64,000 nucleotides of DNA, taken from contig CBDHDJ010000004.1 in assembly GCA_965261645.1 (NCBI GenBank), positions 1,302,001 to 1,366,000 on the forward strand, written 5' to 3'. Position numbers and translations under genes: made by a program. The notes under the pieces were generated by a model that made no database searches, was not told where the DNA came from, and saw only the letters and a program-made list of their open reading frames with translations. Shown one piece after another: positions 61,264 through 64,000 of this stretch (the stretch's first letter is position 1; the number at the start of each line of letters is the position of its first letter). The stretch comes from CBDHDJ01 sp965261645. GTDB lineage: Bacteria > Pseudomonadota > Alphaproteobacteria > SHVV01.

Positions 61264-61698
61264 ATGGATATGATTCGACGTATCGTCGGCGTAGTGCTCA
61301 TTGTCATCGGGGCCGTGGTCGCAGTCCATATGATTGCCCAGCCGCTGTATGACGCTTCCAGCGAAGCCAGTCCGCACAACCCTATTTGGAGCATCATCAA
61401 CCCATTCATGGCGTTGGCGGTCGTGCTGGGTGTGATCTTCGGCTATATCCGCAAGAGAGGTGTGGACCAGGAGGGCGGCGGGGCGCCGATTACCCGCGAG
61501 TTTCTGTCGGCCAACACGCTGTTCTACGGCTTCCTGTTTGTGGGCATCCTGTTCTTTTGGAACTGGTTCAGTTCGTTGAGTCCGGGTTTTACCGCAGTGG
61601 GGACAGATGCGGTCTCCCTTGTGTGGGCCTTCATAGACGCCGCCCTGCCACTGCTTTCAGGTGTGATGGGCCTATCCCTGCTGAAAGGCGGCAAGTAA
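61264..61698 (+). CDS. Small integral membrane protein of unknown function
   Basis: A 144-aa protein starting at ATG 61264 with GGGGAA upstream. Four hydrophobic segments are visible: RIVGVVLIVIGAVVAVHMIA, PFMALAVVLGVIFGYI, FYGFLFVGILFFWNWF and FIDAALPLLSGVMGLSLL. Polar loops lie between them. No family recognised. It sits between an IS6 copy and the DUF6880 remnant and appears intact. It is not related in sequence to the membrane-protein fragment at 731-1013. Confidence 0.7.
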   Translation: MDMIRRIVGVVLIVIGAVVAVHMIAQPLYDASSEASPHNPIWSIINPFMALAVVLGVIFGYIRKRGVDQEGGGAPITREFLSANTLFYGFLFVGILFFWNWFSSLSPGFTAVGTDAVSLVWAFIDAALPLLSGVMGLSLLKGGK

Positions 61699-61871
61699 GC
61701 CGCCAATTCCTGGCCCCAGCACAATCAGGGGATCGATCTTGCACACCGCTCCGGATTGCCCTTGGATCTGTCCCGGCAGCCCGACAACTTAGCCCGTCTG
61801 CAACATTGCTTGCGATAGGCCGTCCGCGCGCGCCCAGGACATCGCCGCCGCCTGCCCGTTCGATCTGGAGG

Positions 61872-62253
61872 AACTCGCCAACAGCATCACCGCGGATGTT
61901 CCTGCCATGCTCGCGGCCTAATCTGGCTTCGTACGCATCGTGCGCTTCGTATGCCCCGAAATCATCGATTGCCGAAGCAAGACTCGAACACTCCATGAGA
62001 TGCCGAGCGGCATGCTTGTATCGGCTGGAGCGGCTATTTGTCAGCGCGAAGTCGATCATCGAGCGAAGCACCAGCGTCGCGGCTAACTGATACATGCCAG
62101 CGATCGCGTTGGCGGCCCGGGGTCAATATTTCATAGTGATTGCCGTCTAAATCCGGCGCGTGCCGGATAGTGAACACGGCAGCTCTGTCCAGGGCGGGCC
62201 ATGATATGAAGAATGACAGCGCCTCGAGTGGGCTCTCATAGTCCTGCGCATAA
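61872..62253 (-). pseudogene. Diverged second copy of the DUF6880 3' end, with internal deletion
   Basis: The minus strand encodes AATLVLRSMIDFALTNSRSSRY, then ECSSLASAIDDFGAYEAHD, closely matching the C-terminus of the protein at 47271-48635. Sequence matching 47300-47652 lies at 61905-62253. Directly next to it, 61872-61901 matches 47139-47168. The ~130 bases that separate these blocks in the first copy are absent here, so the join occurred at a short TTCC repeat. A one-base insertion around 62116 also breaks the frame. This is a pseudogene left by duplication. Confidence 0.85.
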
Positions 62254-62254
62254 G

Positions 62255-62437
62255 CCCACCGATCCGTCCCCGGCCAGGATGCTCTCGCTCTATTTCATCA
62301 AGATCTCCAGATTCGGCGGCGACCTCGCGCGCGCCAGGGATCCGCGGCCAGGCGACATCGTCATGTGGCGCGGCCACTCCCGGTTGAACGACATCGCCCT
62401 TGGTGCCGCCTTGCAAATCAACAATGTGGGTAATTGA
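62255..62437 (+). pseudogene. IS4-family transposase, C-terminal fragment
   Basis: The plus-strand frame encodes TDPSPARMLSLYFIKIS, then RDPRPGDIVMWRGHSRLNDIAL and NVGN before TGA at 62437. The PPG-WRG-SRL-DI-LG pattern is the C-terminus of IS4-type transposases. All catalytic residues are missing. It abuts the DUF6880 remnant. Confidence 0.65.
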
Positions 62438-62598
62438 AAGTGCGTGCGTCCCATTTAGCAGTCTCTCCACATCCGCCAGACTCCGGTGGTCCGAATGTCC
62501 CGAGAACATTTTGAATTGAGACCGTTTAGTGAATTATCCTTCCACTACTAAAGAAAACCTCAGAATGGACGACAGCACACGAATATCGGGTAGCCGCG

Positions 62599-63252
62599 AT
62601 GGTAGATACGAGCACCGGGACGCATGTCGAATTCCGCGGTGTCAGCAAGACCTATGACGGACGGACGATGGTCGTGCAGGATCTCGACCTCCGCGTGGGG
62701 ATGGGCGAGTATTTTACGCTGCTCGGGCCGTCTGGGCTCGGCAAGACGACCTGCCTGATGATGCTTGCAGGGTTCGAAGCGCCCACATTGGGCGAGATAT
62801 CCATCGCCGGACGCTCAGTCCACAACTTAGCGCCGCGGAAGAGGGGCATCGGCGTTGTCTTTCAGAACTATGCCCTGTTTCCGAACATGACGGTGGGCCG
62901 GAACTTGGCGTTCCATTCGGAAGTGAGGGGTGGCTCCGTGGAACGCCGGGTCGAGCGCATCAGAGAGGCGCTTGAGATCGTTCTCCTCGAAGGTTTCGAG
63001 AACCGGCGCCAGGGAGAGCTTTCCGGCGGCCAGCAGCAACGCGTCGCCATCACCCGGGAGCTGGTGTTCGAGCCGAGCCTGGTGTTGATGGATGAACCGC
63101 TTGGGGCGCTCGATCGGCGCCTGCGCGAGGAATTGCAGTTCGAGATTCGCCGCATCCAGCACGACCTCGTGGTCACTGTCGTGTACGTCACCCACGATCA
63201 GCAGGAGGCGATGCCGATGTTGTCGCGAGTGGCCGTCTTTAATTCGGGTTAA
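62599..63252 (+). pseudogene. ABC transporter ATPase (PotA/FbpC-like), 3' end missing
   Basis: A 217-aa frame from ATG 62599. Walker A is LLGPSGLGKTTCL (~residues 40-52), the Q-loop is VVFQNYALFPNMT, the signature is LSGGQQQRVAITREL and Walker B is LVLMDEPLGALDRRL. The H-loop is VYVTHDQQEAMPM. After RVAVFNSG the frame stops at 63252 just where an integrase remnant begins. Members of this family for polyamine, iron or sugar import are ~350 aa, so the C-terminal regulatory domain is lost. No permease genes are nearby. Confidence 0.8.
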
Positions 63253-63726
63253 TCGTGCTCCACCACGAACGCCGCCAGATCGTGCATTTCGGTGTCACGG
63301 TGAACCCGACGATGGCGTGGGTCGCACAGCAGATCCGAGAGGCATTCCCCGGGGAAACAACACCCCGATACCTGCTCCGCGATCGAGATGCCGTATACGG
63401 AGTCGAGTTCCGGGACTGCGTATTGTCGATGGGCATTGAAGAGGTGATCAGGGCGCCACGATCACCATGGCAAAACCCTTAAGGTTGAACGTGTGATCGG
63501 CACCATTCGACGGGAATGCCTGGACCACGTAATCATCCTCAACGAGCGGAATTTGCGGCGCATTCCTGGCTCATACCTCGATTATTATCACGGTTCGAGA
63601 ACCCACTTGTCGCTCGGCAAGAACACCCCGTATGGGCGACCCGTTCAGCCGGCCAGTTCCGGAAAGGTTGTTTCCTTGCCCAAGGTCGCTGACCTGCATC
63701 ATCGTTACGAGCGTCTCGCGGCCTGA
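63253..63726 (+). pseudogene. Integrase-core transposase, frameshifted and N-terminally truncated
   Basis: Two frames make up one DDE integrase core. The first (to 63482) encodes LHHERRQIVHFGVTVNPT, then YLLRDRDAVYGVEF (second Asp) and APRSPWQNP. The second (from 63493) encodes GTIRRECLDHVIIL (Glu), then YLDYYHGSRTHLSLGKNTP and LHHRYERLAA. A base insertion after SPWQNP at about 63479-63485 shifts the frame. The first Asp region and the DNA-binding part are missing. This looks like IS481- or IS3-related integrase debris that cut the ABC gene. Confidence 0.75.
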
Positions 63727-64000
63727 CTATCTTCGCTCGGCTTCGATCAATTCCTCTCTGCGGCAACGTGGACGCAACCAGCATCCGCCCAGCATCCGCA
63801 TACCCTTGCACAGTGTTCGCTGGCACGAACCGGCAGAATGAACATGGTGATGTTTGCTCGTGGTCGATTGCAAAATCCACTAAATCAATTTGATGCCCGC
63901 TCCGGAAAACCGAGCCTTCGTTGGCAGGGCCGATGTAATAAATAGAAGGGACAGGTTATATGGAACGGTAATATGGAGCATATGGACCATATTCTCATAA
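63727..64000. other. Window end, nothing recognised
   Basis: This 274-base segment has no supported gene. The last ~60 bases are AT-richer and contain repeated ATATGGA/CATATGGACCATAT-like motifs. These could belong to a promoter region of a gene beyond the window. Confidence 0.4.

Noticed and set aside
1..64000. CRISPR arrays, rRNA and tRNA genes
   Set aside because: No regularly spaced repeat arrays, no tRNA-like cloverleaf with conserved T-loop, and no rRNA sequence were seen.

Overview
The window looks like accessory DNA from a GC-rich alphaproteobacterium. The main pointer is a direct GAAC-N7-GAAC LexA (SOS) box in front of a umuDC cassette, supported by the MobF/TraA relaxase, the strawberry-notch module and the alphaproteobacterial style of the ParB and DUF families. 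No rRNA, tRNA, replication initiator, integrase for the whole element or type IV secretion cluster is visible. I therefore cannot say whether this is a large plasmid or an integrated conjugative element; order and species are unresolved.

Layout. (1) Positions 1-1985 look like ordinary host DNA in decay: an IS5-type element has cut a small membrane-protein gene, followed by an EF-hand secreted protein and the first ~40 codons of a response regulator that stop at a junction. (2) Positions 2032-27931 are a conjugative backbone read almost entirely on the minus strand: LexA-controlled umuDC, TraA relaxase-helicase, a candidate oriT, a small TraC-like protein on the plus strand, a DUF2493 SLOG protein, a Toprim protein, SSB, three small proteins, a 1538-aa methylase-helicase of the strawberry-notch family, a VWA/DUF3150/MoxR trio, DUF2958, a frameshifted GHKL ATPase and an 834-aa ParB-like protein. 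(3) A decayed 17-kDa surface-antigen lipoprotein gene and a second umuDC, whose UmuD is short and lacks the Ser/Lys dyad, close the backbone.

(4) Positions 31129-60193 are a defence island riddled with insertion sequences. It holds a Gabija-type pair (OLD nuclease plus UvrD helicase), an SbcD/SbcC-like (YhaO/YhaN-like) pair with an extra C-terminal region, a TM0106-type RecB-like nuclease cut by IS21, a broken PIN-domain toxin, an operon of a zinc-ribbon protein, two HNH endonucleases and a DUF6880 protein interrupted by IS256 and IS1182-type elements, and a complete TerB / DUF2791 ATPase / DEAD-box helicase operon that matches Shango. (5) Positions 60391-64000 are a scrap zone: an IS6 element, a small membrane protein, a diverged second copy of the DUF6880 3' end, and remnants of an IS4 transposase, an ABC ATPase and an integrase-type transposase.

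How it fits together: the backbone supplies single-strand DNA processing, partition and mutagenic repair for a mobile element, and the element carries anti-phage cargo. Four IS copies sit within or immediately next to the defence genes. At least two insertions are clean, with matching target duplications, so the pre-insertion genes can be reconstructed exactly.
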